A stretch of 64,000 bases of DNA from the NCBI GenBank assembly GCA_963989385.1, contig OZ022507.1, positions 53,827,400-53,891,399 of the forward strand, in the 5' to 3' direction. The stretch comes from Ctena decussata (lineage: Eukaryota > Mollusca > Bivalvia > Lucinida > Lucinidae). The notes under the pieces are model-generated. The model was not told the origin of the DNA. It was given only the letters and a program-made list of their open reading frames with translations, and searched no databases. Within the stretch, counting starts at the first letter, position 1. Each line of letters starts with the position of its first letter. A program made the translations under genes and the position numbers. Below, one piece after another: positions 46,867 to 58,924 of this stretch.

Positions 46867-46936
46867 GAGCCGCGACACGAGAAAAACAACAAAGTGTTTG
46901 TGCGCCCGGCGCAGACTCAAATCAGTCTGGGCATCC
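46866..46936. mobile_element. MITE left-end fragment, gagccgcgacacgag family
   Basis: tgagccgcgacacgagaaaa through gtctgggcatcc, then it stops. Inserted into the mariner fragment. Confidence 0.65.
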
Positions 46937-47449
46937 TCAAAAAGTCATCCGTATCTTCGAGGCCGTGTGCCAGAGACAAACTACGGATCTTGCATATGCT
47001 ATATAGTTTGATTTATCCAACGACAGGAACTTCTCAGTATCAAAAGGACTCATTTCGACATAGACACCGCGTTTGATGATAGCGCGCTGCTACACGCGGG
47101 ACGTCAACGTCACATTTTTTCCGACATTTTGATCGCACATGTGTACTTCTGTTAGCTACTTCAAAGTGTTTACCGTCGGATGACTTTGAAACGTCGCGAA
47201 CCAGATAACGCCGTGACGTCATGCAGGTTAATGCTGCATTAGAGCTCCAAATATTCAGATTGTGAGCGATTTTTAGATCGTGATCAGTCTTCTCAGTCTT
47301 CAGAAAACGTCAAATTCGACCTCGGTTGTCTTGGAGACCAATATCTCCAGTTGTATGAAATTTTCGATTCTTATTTTCCTACCGGTAATTAATGAATATT
47401 TTATCTATGCACCTGTATCTGTTTTATTGAAAAGAAATACGAACCGAAC

Positions 47450-48115
47450 TACCACCTAATTGTGTGCACCGTGGCGGAGGGTGAGGATGAAGGTTTGGGC
47501 CCAGTAAAACCGGTTTAAAGACAGGAGTGGCACTATATAAGAAGGATTAACTTCCACAGTGTCATTCTGTCTCTTGTTCACATAGTGTCAACACCTCCAG
47601 TCAGCCAATAAAACCATTATAACTGTTGATTCTGGTCCACTGATTGGTTGACTAAATTCTCACACCTTTACCTGTACAGGTAACATTGCTATGTGCTGGG
47701 CACCAGACCCCCCGGCAGAGAAGTCCAGTCTTTAAACCCCCAATAGTTATTACTGACCGTCCCAAGGCAGTACTTTCGTTGCGGTTGCATTTTTTTTTTT
47801 TATGTTCGGTGCTGTTTAATTTATTGTGTTCTCATTTTAACCCTTCTGTAATAAAAATAGAAAATATGTAAAAATAGTTGTTAAATGTTTTTCGTATAAT
47901 TTGCTAAGTCTGTTGTAACCCTTCTGCTGGTCTAAATTATTTAGTTCTATAAAGATAGCTGAGTTGCCACCTATTTGAGGAAGAGCTGCTAACTCGGCTT
48001 ATCACTTGTAATTTATTGTTTGTTGGGATGTCTTCGTCAATCTTTCCCTTTGATGTTGGGGATACGGTTTGGGATCTGATTCAGTCAGTTCCTGAAGTGT
48101 AGTTACTCTTTAAAT
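47450..48115 (+). mobile_element. Diverged Penelope-like 3' tail, probably interrupted
   Basis: ggagggtgaggatgaagg, gcccagtaaaaccggtttaa, then after about 200 bp of other sequence attactgaccgtcccaaggc, gagttgccacctatttgag, tttgggatctgattcagtca: the landmarks of 6900-7262 in order. The 47540-47720 part has no counterpart there. Confidence 0.55.
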
Positions 48116-48314
48116 TTGAGATATAGACACAGTCTCAAAACGTTACGGACAACCCTCTTATATTATTGATATTTCAATCATAATCGATTCTTTTCACTAT
48201 GAAAATATTCAAAACAAAGAAACAGAGGTAAAGACGTACATGTAGAAACTATTATATAATACCCCAACTATTATATAATAAAAAGTACTATGTAAATACT
48301 TTTAGCAAGACATT

Positions 48315-48410
48315 ATGCTTACGGATCAACTAACAGCCTCGCCGAAAAGAAGAATAAAAAGGTCGATATTGCTAGTACTGCTGATTTCTGGATGTATGCT
48401 TCTGTCTCTA
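48315..48410 (+). CDS. Possible 5' exon encoding an N-terminal signal anchor
   Basis: An ATG opens 32 codons with a basic patch (PKRRIKR) and then a hydrophobic run SILLVLLISGCMLLSL, the layout of a type II membrane or Golgi enzyme anchor. It ends at CTA|gtaagt, a near-consensus donor, phase 0. A possible acceptor at 48866-48868 (cgtgtttcag) leads into a long open frame, but the phases do not match, so another exon would be needed. No protein family recognised. Confidence 0.33.
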
Positions 48411-48484
48411 GTAAGTTTTTTTCATAATATAGAAGTCATGTAAATTAGTGACAAGATTTTCCATCTGAATTTAAAATGTTTACG

Positions 48485-48785
48485 GTTGCCCATAGCCTAG
48501 TGGCCGTATGGGCAGAGAGGGTTAGAGGCCCATTGTATCTTGGGCACAGCGTGTAGAAGGTTGAGCCCAGCCCCTTCCCTTAGCTTCCTCATCCTTCCCC
48601 GATTCGCAAAAAGATACCCATTTACTGCTGTGTTGAGAAAGATTTCCAGTCGCGAGTTGACCCAAGCCAGGATTCGAACCCGCGTCCTTCTACACCATAA
48701 ACAAGCGTCTTTTATAGGGATTCGAACCCGCGTCCTTTCGCGCTACAACCAAGCGCCTCTAACCACTCGACCACGGCGCATATCT
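48485..48785 (-). mobile_element. tRNA-derived SINE with repeated B-box
   Basis: The minus strand starts gcgccgtggtcgagtggtt. The B-box segment gcgggttcgaatcc is present twice (about 48679 and 48733 on plus), each beside gcgcttg/acgcttg words, suggesting an internal duplication or a dimer. The right part matches 11172-11330. An open frame across it is spurious. Confidence 0.75.
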
Positions 48786-48868
48786 GCATTTCACAAGTCG
48801 AAAACTCAAAACTTGCCGTTCGTTGGGTCCACGGGGTTTAACTACTGAATATTTGTTTCGTGTTTCAG

Positions 48869-49250
48869 TGTTGGTCTTTCTGTGAGAACTTATCAAAGTG
48901 ATGGAGTTGATTTATATACTGAGCCGACCCCAACTGTGTTTTATCTTGATATTACCAGGTTTCTAGAGCATGTATCGAACAAATCGTTTCTCCTTATCGA
49001 AAGTTCAATAGGGCAGGCATCTTACCCGCACAATGATTTTAGCAATCTGTTTTCATTTGTTCAAGAAACGAACCAGTTTATGGAGGCAGGACGGTTGAAA
49101 ACAAAAATGAAAGAAAAGATAAATGCAAGGTGGTGTACCAGTATGTACTGTACCTGTGATGTACCTGTGACGTACATGCTCAGTAAAATATGGATTGTTT
49201 TCGAAGATTTCTGTTTGAAACTGGAATTCTTTGCTTTTTCAAGCGATTAA
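48869..49250 (+). other. Open stretch after a good acceptor, unidentified
   Basis: The pyrimidine-rich acceptor cgtgtttcag is followed by a frame open for about 127 codons to a stop at 49250, with an internal donor-like ACCAG|gtttc at 48958. The residues resemble no family I know. It could be an exon of the gene suggested at 48315 or chance. Confidence 0.22.
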
Positions 49251-49259
49251 ATTTGATCA

Positions 49260-49811
49260 AATTTAACTTCTGAGCAAACATGAAATAAGAAGTGCGCCAT
49301 GCTTATTTGCCTACTTCCCGTCTTCAGAAAGTATCCCGATATCGATTTTATATTGCGTTGTATTTAACAAACGGCCAGATATCACTGTACTGAAATTTGA
49401 TGTTAAAACAAGGCAAGATGTATTCAAACACATAGGCCCAGCTTATTTGCCTTACGTTGGAGTAAGTGACAGTGATTTTTTTTTAATTTTTTACCCCTTG
49501 AAAAGCTGCTGGGGGTCAATAATTCGATATAAAAAGATTGGTTATAATATACCGTATAATTGAAAATTGTCGCGTCACCATATTGCCGCGGATTTGCCCA
49601 AAAAACATGAAGATTGATTTTCGTGGTTTTTAATTTTCGCGGATGTGAGTATCCACGAAAATTTAAATTGCGTTTGTCCTGTAAAATATTGGCGTGACTA
49701 AAAAAACAAGACGTACAGGGAGAGAGAACCGTATAGAAACTGTAATCACTTTGCTATGAACACATTTGTTTAGATCGAATCGGCTTCTTTTGGGTTTGGG
49801 AGGATAGCCAT
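49260..49811. other. No gene recognised
   Basis: Contains cgcggattt / gtatccacgaaaattt / ttcgcggatg words at 49590-49665, like the ttcgcgga…ccgcgaaatt patch at 53185-53235: a small repeat. Otherwise AT-rich. Confidence 0.35.
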
Positions 49812-52800
49812 CCATTTTTCAAAACCAGAGGACCAATGGTCCTGTAGCTCACCTGACATCTTCTGTCAACAGACACAATTTGTCATTTCGCTCATTTGTT
49901 ACAAATTTGAAAACAGTGGCTTATAAGGACTACATATTTTAATTTTAAAATCTCAGTGACCTTGAGCAAAATTTAAAAAAATGATCTTGCCCTTTGATGA
50001 ACTTATGTCTTCATGTATTCATTTAGTTAACTATATTTTCCAATTACTATATCTAGGCTTAAAGAATTTTCATGAAATCAACTGTTTAAGCATTTTCCCA
50101 TACGAGAAACACAACATACCAAAGTTAAATTAGCTCAAGGTCAATGCACAGTCATGGTTTGTACAAACGATGATGGGCCCGAGTCCCCAATGCTGCAAAA
50201 TCATGCCAAAAGGTTATTGGGCTTTTGGTTCTGAGAAGAAGATTTTTGAATATTTTTATACTATATATGGGCACTGCGGCCATCTGAACAAAGTTTGGTT
50301 TTCTTTGACCCTGTGAAGCTTCATATGAAAATTGGCCAATCAGCCCAGTGGCTTCAGAGAAGATGTTTGAAAATGTTGACAGGCAATAGAATCTCAGTGG
50401 CCTTGAACAAAGGTCAAAGAAAGACCTTGATGTTTAGCAGCATAATCTTTTATTTGCTCATTTAGTTAACCATATATACCAAATATTATACCTAAGCCTT
50501 AAATAGTTTCTTAGCAATCCACTGTTTAAGCATTTTCCCATATAAAAGCCTAATGCATCAAAATTGACTATGCCATAAATTTGGTCAAGGTAAATGCATT
50601 TGTACAAATTATGATAGACTCGAGTCCTAAATGACACATACCATGCCAAAAGGCCATTAGGCCTTTGGTTCTGAAGAAGAAGATTTTGAAGGGTTTTTAC
50701 CATATATGGGCATGGCTGCCATCTTTGTCATGAAACCAAGACCATCTGGACTGTTTAATTTGTTTGACCAAGTGAAGCTCCTTATAAAATATGGCTTCAG
50801 TCGGTCCAGTGGCTTCAGAGGATAAGATATTTGAAAATGTTGAAAATGTTGACCGGTGACAGAATCTCAGTGACCTTGAACAAAGGTCAAAGAACGACCT
50901 TGACCTTCAGAAAAATATAATCGTCATTTGCTTATTTATTTAATTATACAGAGCACAAATTATACCTTAGACTTAAATAGTTTCTGAGAAAGATATTGTT
51001 TAAGCATTTTCCCACATCATACCGAAATTGACCTTGCCATATATTATGTCGAGGTCAATGCAAGGTCATGATTTGTGCAAATTATGATAGACCCGAGTCC
51101 TCAATGCATCATACCAAGCCTAAAGACCATTAGCCATTGGTCCTGAAAAAGATTTTTTTTTCGGTATCCTACCATATATGGGCGTGGCGGCCAGCTTGGT
51201 TATGTGACCAAGACCATCCTTCTATTCTATTCTATTCTATCCCATAACCTTAGTAGGTCGTTGGGGCACCACAGATACTTTCAAAACAATCCCTTTTCAC
51301 CTTGTCCTGTCTTTAGCTGCCCTAGTTGAGCTGGTAAAACCCATTCCTGTCCACTCCTTGATATTGTCTTCCCTCTTCTTCTGTCTACCTGTTCTTCTTT
51401 TCCTTTTCCTGTGCCCTGAAGAATTGTCTTTGCTAAACCAGAAGACCTTGAGACATGGTCAAACCACCTTAGTCTCCGTTTCTTGACCAGCGTAAGGAGT
51501 TCATCATATTCTCCAATGGCTGCTTGGATCTCCCTGCGACCCTCCTCATTGATTATATGGTCCTTGTACGAAATGTTCAGTAACCTTCGGTAGCATCTCA
51601 TCTCAAAGGCCTTCGTTCTTTTCTCTAACTCTGCTGTCAAGGTCCATGAGTCACAGGCATACAGAAAGACCATCCTTACAAACTTTAATTCCTTTGGCCC
51701 ACTGAAGCTTCATAAGAAATATGGTTTCAATCTGCCGAGTGGTTTCAAAGGAGAAGGTGATTGAAAGTGTTGACAGGAAACAGTATCTCAGTGTCCTTGA
51801 ACAAAGTTCAAAGAAAGACCTTCCTTGTGCGACACAATTTCTTCATGTGGTCATTTAGTTAACCATATATACCAAATGTTATACCTTAAACTTAAATAGT
51901 TTATGAGAAATCCAGTTTTAGCATTTTCCATACAAAAGCATAATGTAACAAAGTTAACCATGTCATAAATTAGGTTAAGGTCAACTTACGGTCATCATTT
52001 GTACAAACTATAATGGGCTTGAATACTCAATGCTACATACCAGGTTTCAAGGTCATAGGCCTTTTCGTTTTGGAGATAAGCATTTTTGAAGAGATTTAAC
52101 TATATATCGACGTGGCGGCCGTCTTGGTCATGAGACCAAGACCGTCTAATTTAACTTTAATTTCTTTCGCCCTGTGAAGCTCCACATGAAATATGGCTTC
52201 AATCCGCGCAGTGGCATCAGAGAAGAACATGCTTGAAAATGTTGACAGGAGAAAGAATCTCTGTGTTATTGAACAAATGTGAAAGAATGATCTTGTCCTT
52301 AAGCGACATAATTTCTTCATCTGGTCATTCAGTTGACCATATATACCAAATATTACATCTTAAACTTCAATAGCTTCTGAGAAATCCACTGTTTAAGCAT
52401 TTTCCCATTCAAAATCATAACGTACCTAAGATGACCATGTCGTAAATTAGGTCAAGGTCAACCTATGGTTATCATTTGTACAAACTATGATGGGCTCGAA
52501 TGACCAATGCTACATACTAAGTTTCAAGGTCATAGGCCTTTTCGTTCTGGAGAAGATTTTTGAATGTTTTTTACCATATATGGGCGTGGCGGTCATCTTG
52601 GTCATGTGACCCAGATACCCCGAACAAACTTTCGTTCCCCGACCTAGGTAGGCTCCATATGAAATATGACTTCAATCGGCCTTGTAGTTTCAGAGGAGAA
52701 GATGTTTGAAAATGTTGACGACGGACGGATGGAACTACGACGAACGGACGGACGGACGGACGACGGATGTCTGGCTATACTATAGGCTTATCTATGAGCC

Positions 52801-52820
52801 TAAAGGCTCAGGTGAGCTAA
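49812..52820. repeat. Array of about six diverged units (roughly 420 bp) with inverted terminal motif
   Basis: Each unit holds tatatgggcgtggcggcc, atgtgaccaagaccat, gaagctccatatgaaatatg, cagaggagaagatgtttgaa and accttgaacaaaggtcaaag. The left end reads gtcctgtagctcacctga and the right end, after a (gacg)n run, ctcaggtgagctaaaa: an inverted match. A LINE end is inserted at 51217-51673. No coding function; internal open frames (50458, 52096) are spurious. Probably a non-autonomous element expanded in tandem. Confidence 0.75.
51217..51673 (-). mobile_element. LINE 3' end inserted in the tandem array
   Basis: The 130-codon open frame reads ACDSWTLTAELEKRTKAFEM, CYRRLLNISYKDHIINEE, KKRRLRWFDHVSRSSGLAKT, the C-terminal tail of a non-LTR polyprotein downstream of its reverse transcriptase. 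It is 5'-truncated, with no start and no catalytic domain. It ends in a (tagaa)n-like 3' tail (plus ttctattctattc at 51221). Shared 3' terminus with 782-890 and 62335-62445. Confidence 0.85.
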
Positions 52821-55255
52821 AAACGCAAGATAGGTACTTGTACAAATCCATGTTTCGAACACAGAAACAGTGAACTGAAATATGCGGCAATTGATAGAAT
52901 GACTATTGTTCAGTATAAAAGTAAACCGCAGTCAAATAAAAGTAATTGGATTGAACTCGCATAATCAGGTACAAATGACCGCTAATCAAGCGAAAAAAGT
53001 GACAGCCTGTTCAAATTGTAACTACCTGCTAGCTAATTACCCGCTTACATAATTGCTCCGAAAATAATTTCTCTTTAGCTACTTACTCTTAAGGTTTTTT
53101 GGGGCGAATTGAATACCGCAAACTACATGTTTGGACGATTAAACTTTCATATTACTTTTTGTACAAACTTGGAAAATATTTCGCGGAGTTTAAGGTTCGC
53201 GGATCTCTACTGACCGCGAAATTCCGCGAAAATTCGGCGACAGAAAATTTCCCATACGGTTTATATTTTGCGACAAACCGCAGGTTTGGCGATAACCCAG
53301 TAAAGGTTAGCAGCTTTGATTACCTCTTCGATTGCATGACGATGGGTCAAATTTCGTACTTATGAAGGCTCCAACATAAACCTTACATAATAGTAACACA
53401 GACGATTGAGGCCTGACACCTGTTCTAGGATGTCCAAGGTCGTTCCCACCTTGGATTTACTAGTTAGTTTCTTCTGCTCCGGAATTTCAGTGTTGCTGTT
53501 TCTGTGCGTCCACATGTTTTATTCATCTTAGTTTTAATTTTAATTTCTATGTTTCTGATATGTACTCCTCGCCAAAAGCTTAGCATGATTATTTGTGAAG
53601 TAAGCATCTGAAATAGCTCATTAAGGGGACTTCTTTTAAGTAAAGCAATTGTGGTTATTGATTCTATACGAAGCAGTAATGTACAATGAAAACATCTACA
53701 CACTGGATTTTTAAAACCCTGCAGCTGTTTGGATACACAACGACAAAATAATGTGTTGTCTTTTTCCCACATGTTGTTTTGGGTGGGATCTGTAATTGAA
53801 TTGTGTGAGTTCCTGAGAATTTTCCTTCATATATTGTTGACTAACATTTGTCATTTGTAATGCTTCATGTGACCTTGATATCAGGTGAAGGTTATTAAAT
53901 CTATCAGCGCACTACTGCGTATTTAAAACGGAGTGAATACGTATTCTATACGGATATATACAGCTACATACGTGGCCTAGCTACATGTACGTTTGAATTG
54001 AAAATTCATTATAAAGGCAGCATTTCGAAATACTTACTGTATGCGTAGTAAAATCGTCTTGAAGCGTAGTCTAAACGTACGAGAGCGTACATGAAACATT
54101 TAAAATACACAGTCATACGTGAAGGTCCTGTACGTACTACTTCGCATTATATGCGCTTTCCCGCGTCTAAGTACGCTATGTGACGTTTTATTCTGCATTT
54201 TATTTTGACTTGGTATGTTTTACGACACCTACTCAAATGTCACTTTGACTAGGTAGTTATCCAATTCTTTATTTACACTCAGGCTTACATAAGTAAACAA
54301 CATGAGAAGCAGAAAACGAAACATGCATAATACAACAACATGGTGGCATATCAAACACATAAATTTCAAGGCGCCACTAGAGATCAAAATTATCTATATG
54401 CGATTGGCATTCAGTATTGAGTATTTTGATTAAGCTATTGAGTATTAGAGAGAGGAGCACATACACTTACACAGACACACACATGCCCATAAACAGATGG
54501 GAGAACACATACTGCTACAATGGTGTGTCAAAACACCTTATGAAGCTACATTTTACATATTATATATGTAAGATATAAGTGCAAGCTATAATGACACAGC
54601 GTGATATACAGGTACTACAAATAGTAATGGCAGAATTAGTAATAAGTTCACTTTAGAGGACTCAAGCAAAATTTCATTACCCCAACCCTTGAAAACATAC
54701 TTAGAACAGTATTGGCTGCCTATATATTTACGCATGGCTTACCTGCACGAGACTGCATTCAACGTTCAGTTGTTATCCCGAACCCTACCTATAGATCGAA
54801 GTTTAATATGTGGCGTTATCGAATATGGGCCTAGTCCATTTTTACTATGATTTAGGTGTTTCAGGTATAATAATGCAAAACTGATAATTATTTAAGCTTA
54901 AGCATGCATATAAAATACTGTAATCATTCCACTGACGCAGTGGATATAGCACTGTATTCTTGATACTTTTGACTCGTGTGGACATAGGTTCGAGTCCCAT
55001 TCTATCTTTTTTTTGTTACTCAAATTTGTAAGAAAATAAATATATATATATACATCTTTATTTATTTTTAATGAGTTATCTTTTATAAGTTTTCTTTTAA
55101 TTGTCTTATGTTTTTTTTTCTTCCTTTTTTGTCCATTATTTTTTTTTGTTGTTGTTGTTTTTGGTATGTTTACTATTATTTTTTTTAATTATTTTTTTTA
55201 TTTTTTTTTTTTACTTTATATATATATTTTTTTAATAACTAGATTATTAATTTTC
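52821..55255. other. No gene recognised
   Basis: AT-rich. It contains a small repeat (53185-53235), a Penelope-tail-like scrap (53765-53830, gttttgggtgggatctg, gagttcctgagaattttcc), and a tRNA-like patch at 54930-55005 (gcagtggatatagcactg … aggttcgagtccca). Long T/A-rich runs lie at 55020-55255. Open frames at 53099 and 53464 are unrecognised. Confidence 0.4.
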
Positions 55256-55262
55256 AGAGTTT

Positions 55263-56410
55263 TCAGACTTTCAATACATTAAATGCAAAGGCAGTATCTG
55301 TATCTGAGTAATCACTGGATTCATAAGCTGTGAAAGTTCCTTCCTCGTCGCTTACTTCGATCAGAAATTTCTCCACGACTTTCTCTACAGCGGGATCCGT
55401 CTCCCAAAATCTCTCTTCGACAGTCTCCACATGCCGAAAACGAGTTTTCCCATACGCTTGGAGGCGCGCTTTCAACAGCGTCTTCTGTCAGCTTCAGGAC
55501 ATCTTTCATCTTGAAGGACATGTTCGTGGCAGCGACCTTGCTCTTCACGTGAGCCCAGATCAGCTCTATTGCATTGAGTTCGGCGTGGTACTGGGGAAGG
55601 CGGAAGCATTCATGTCCATGCTGCTTTAGCGTTTCATCCAAGATGTACTTTGGCTCTTGTCTGTTCCTCTTGCAGAGCTCCAGCAGTTCGGCCTTGAGCA
55701 TGTTCGGAGTAAAGGCAATTCCATTTCTTTCCAACCAGGACTGGATATCTGCTTTTCTTGTAGACTGAGTAGGACATTTGTCTTCCTGGATGTTGTGGTA
55801 TGCCGCATTGTCTACTACAACGACAGAATTTGATGATAAGTTAGGAATGAGCGTTTCCTTGAGCCACTTCATGAAGTTTGTTCTATTCATCCCCAGATGA
55901 GGGCTTGGCCTTGAAGAGAAGATCTGGTATGAAGCCGTCTTTGGGGTCTGTGTGTACTACAATCAGCCTTTCCCCTCTAGAAAATGGAATCTTTACATCC
56001 ACCTCTTTCGACTGCCAACACTTCTTCATGCTGTGGCTTGAATTCACATAATAAGTTTCATCGGTGTACACAATACTTCGTCCTTGTTCTCTGAAAATCT
56101 TTATTTTGCGAAGAAAGTTTATTCTTGCCATAACAATGTCATTTCTTTCCATCAGAATAGATCGGTTGCTTTCACATCTTTTCCAACCAAAACTAAGTTC
56201 TTTCAAAAATTTTCTGAGAAAGTCCTCTTTTCCAGGAAAAGAATTTTTTTCCTTCACCGCTGCTAAAATGGATCGGCTAGTTGGAGCTCTCCCCCCTTTC
56301 TCCAGCATCCCATGGACCGTCCTTCTGATGACATCTCTGTCGAAATTGTCTACGAAATAACGATTCTGTCGATGCTTCCTTGGCTTTCTGGTAAGAGGCA
56401 TCGCACCCAT
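55263..56410 (-). pseudogene. DDE transposase, DD82E/Sailor-like (IS630-Tc1-mariner), two frameshifts
   Basis: Three overlapping frames together cover a full transposase: 56410-55883 (N-terminal helix-turn-helix region to VYTDETYYVN), 55890-55321 (VVVVDNAAYH to AELNAIELIWA), and 55475-55263 (C-terminal tail, VEERFWETDP). Catalytic residues are D in YTDET, D in VVDNAA and E in NAIEL. Known role: binds its terminal repeats and moves DNA by cut-and-paste. Eighty-one residues lie between the second D and the E, far more than the 34-41 of Tc1/mariner and close to the DD82E group; that placement is from memory and tentative. The frame breaks near 55886 (at SSGDE) and near 55470. Terminal repeats not identified. 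Inactive copy. Confidence 0.8.
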
Positions 56411-58090
56411 ACGTCAAACAGTCGTGATACTGACTCCTGTATAGTTAGCTGCCCTTGCCGTCGCTTTCTGTACTGGGACTTGTAATGCCCCCGTTTTATT
56501 CTCTTCTTTGCAAATCTGAAAATATAAATGATAAAAATACTTTAACCCAAGTTTTCAAAAAATGAAACCAATTTGTTAACAAGAGTTTTAAATTCTTTGG
56601 TCGAGAATTTAAAACTCTGGTGAACTGAGCAGGTCTCAGAAGTATACTGAAAATGCTCACATTTCGCGAAAATATCACTCCTTCCTTTTTCTCTCTTTTG
56701 TCTTTTTTTCCGCGAGTGAAAGTCCGTACAAAAAATCGAGTGTCGATATGGTGTTCATTTGAGTGGCATCACATAGAAAAAGATACGCTCATGTGCATAA
56801 AGCAAATGAAAAAAATCAGCCTGTGCAGCTGCCTTATACTGATCAAATGCTTAACTTTTTACTGCGTAGCTATTTTGCGAACAAGAAAAATAATCAGAAT
56901 AGGCTGGTGAGTGCGCAGGCTGATCAGTGTTCACTGTTCGTATATGTCATAATGTACCGTCTTCGCGACGTAACGCCACTCAATTACGCGAAGAATAATT
57001 ATCATAGAAACCTTCAGAACATTTTGTACGACGGATAATTTTGTGTCACTTATTTAGATATAAGACGTCTTTCTAACAGCAAGTAAAGTTCGAAATGTTT
57101 ATTTGGAAACTTTCTTATATAATACTCATTAAAAACTCACTATAATTTGCACGAAGAAATCAAGACATTTGTGAATAACCATTATCATATTAGATGCAAA
57201 AAAAATGATAGACTCGAACACATCACGATACTGTTGATACATATTAACTGCTGTGCTGTATCCTTTCCGCCACTGCTTGTATAGTGACAATTATGTTTCT
57301 GATATATAAGTAGACAAACTTAATTAACTTTACCTTTGGACGATCCCATATATAGATAAAATTTCTAGCCTGTCGTGTCAAAAGGTCGCCGGTTCCATTC
57401 TGACCTCGAAAATGGGTAACAGTGGCTATACCTGTAGCAAAACAACCGTCCGCCCTTCTCCGGAATATACCCGAATGCACTCGTTTTTATCCGTCGGCAT
57501 ACTGCACGGTATAACTTCTGAGTAATATTAGAGACCAATACTCTGTCCGCTGTGGTGTAGTGGGTAAAGCGATAACCTCTTCATAAATGCAAAAAACATA
57601 CATTTTGCATTTGCATACCGCCAGTGGGGCACTGTTTTTCATTTTTGTGTATGGGGGAAGGGCGGGTTATTTTTTTCTTTCCTTCAACATACATGTAGTA
57701 TGATTTTTAATTATTTACTGGCCCCACTGGTACAGAAAATATTTTTATCGAGATACAGTGTCGTTTATACCCTGGTCTACTCAAATGATACTTGAAGGCG
57801 TTCACTCTTTCGTTCCATTTACATTGCGGACACGCTGGGGGGAGGGGGGTTAAGGCTGAGGAATTTGCTATTAGCTGTTGAACCCACATATATATTATGT
57901 CCGGACGATTGCCTGCCATGTAGACTTAGACACTTTTACATGCTGGGCTGGTCTGAAGTCTCCACTGTGTAAGGCGCATTGGATGATGGGGTGACGGGTT
58001 CGAGTCCAGCTGGAGGCGGGAATATTTTCGAACCTAACCGGCGCTTCACTGCACAGCGTCCTTCATAATTATCTCTGGAACGCCATGGCT
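56411..58090. other. No gene; hairpin and tRNA-like patches
   Basis: A perfect 15-bp hairpin lies at 56582-56618 (agagttttaaattct, loop ttggtcg, complement). tRNA-like segments are at 57545-57575 (gtggtgtagtgggtaaagcg) and 57965-58018 (gtaaggcgcattgga … gacgggttcgagtcc); neither folds as a complete tRNA. The remainder is AT-rich. Confidence 0.45.
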
Positions 58091-58099
58091 TTCTCATTA

Positions 58100-58870
58100 G
58101 ATCGATCTTCATGATGATCTGTTATGTATTACTAAGTACTGTTCAATTCCCATCATACCTTGTAACCCCATATATGTCATTGCAAATTACTATTATGAAC
58201 TGGTACTTGCCATCATGCTTTCTTAAACTACTCTTATTTCCTGTTTGTAAAGCGTTATATTATTACTTCCTTGCATGCTGTCATTGTGCAGCACGGTCCT
58301 GTTATGATCATCTAAAATGCTGTTTTTTCTAAATAAAACATTTTAGTCATTCTTGGTTACTATTTTTTTTGAGTCAAATCATATTATGTGGATGTACAAA
58401 GCTGTCTTGTCGTGACGTCATTTTATAATGTCAGATAACACGCTGTCTTATTCATTGTAAATATCTAATTTTACACGATTATCATAACTTAGCAACTTCC
58501 AATATGTAATGATCTAGTAGAGGGCTGTCTTACTCGAAATGCAATTATCTTTATTGTCTTTCGTCATGTCTTTTCTAGGTAGCATTCTGTGCTGATACAG
58601 AAGGGTGCTGACTTATTTGAAATACTTCCTCTATGATCATTTGCCTCCTATCCATCTGACGTCGCATCATATGCTTTGATCTAAATTTCTGCTTTGTTTA
58701 AAATATGTCTTGTATGTTAAGTTCCATCCTATGTGATTAACTCTTTATCGTTTTCTTTAATTACTCATCCTGACTTTATGTATAAAAAGCACTTATTCTG
58801 GTTCCACGCCCACTTGTCCGTTAAACTCACATCATTATACTTTGACATCCTGTCTTTTTACTTGTCGTTA
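58100..58870. repeat. Degenerate minisatellite, pyrimidine-biased
   Basis: The words gctgtctta, catttta, tcatgctttctt and tgatcat recur at irregular 50-60 bp spacing. It appears as a weak inverted partner of 59850-60470. Low confidence because of divergence. Confidence 0.35.
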
Positions 58871-58924
58871 TGATGTTTAGTATAATTGTAAATGCCGATA
58901 CCACATCCGGTCGTCCGGTACTAC

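Noticed and set aside
53464..53772. 102-codon minus-strand open frame
   Set aside because: No family resemblance and it runs into a Penelope-tail scrap; not supported.
57950..58018. tRNA gene
   Set aside because: The B-box is good but no complete cloverleaf can be drawn.
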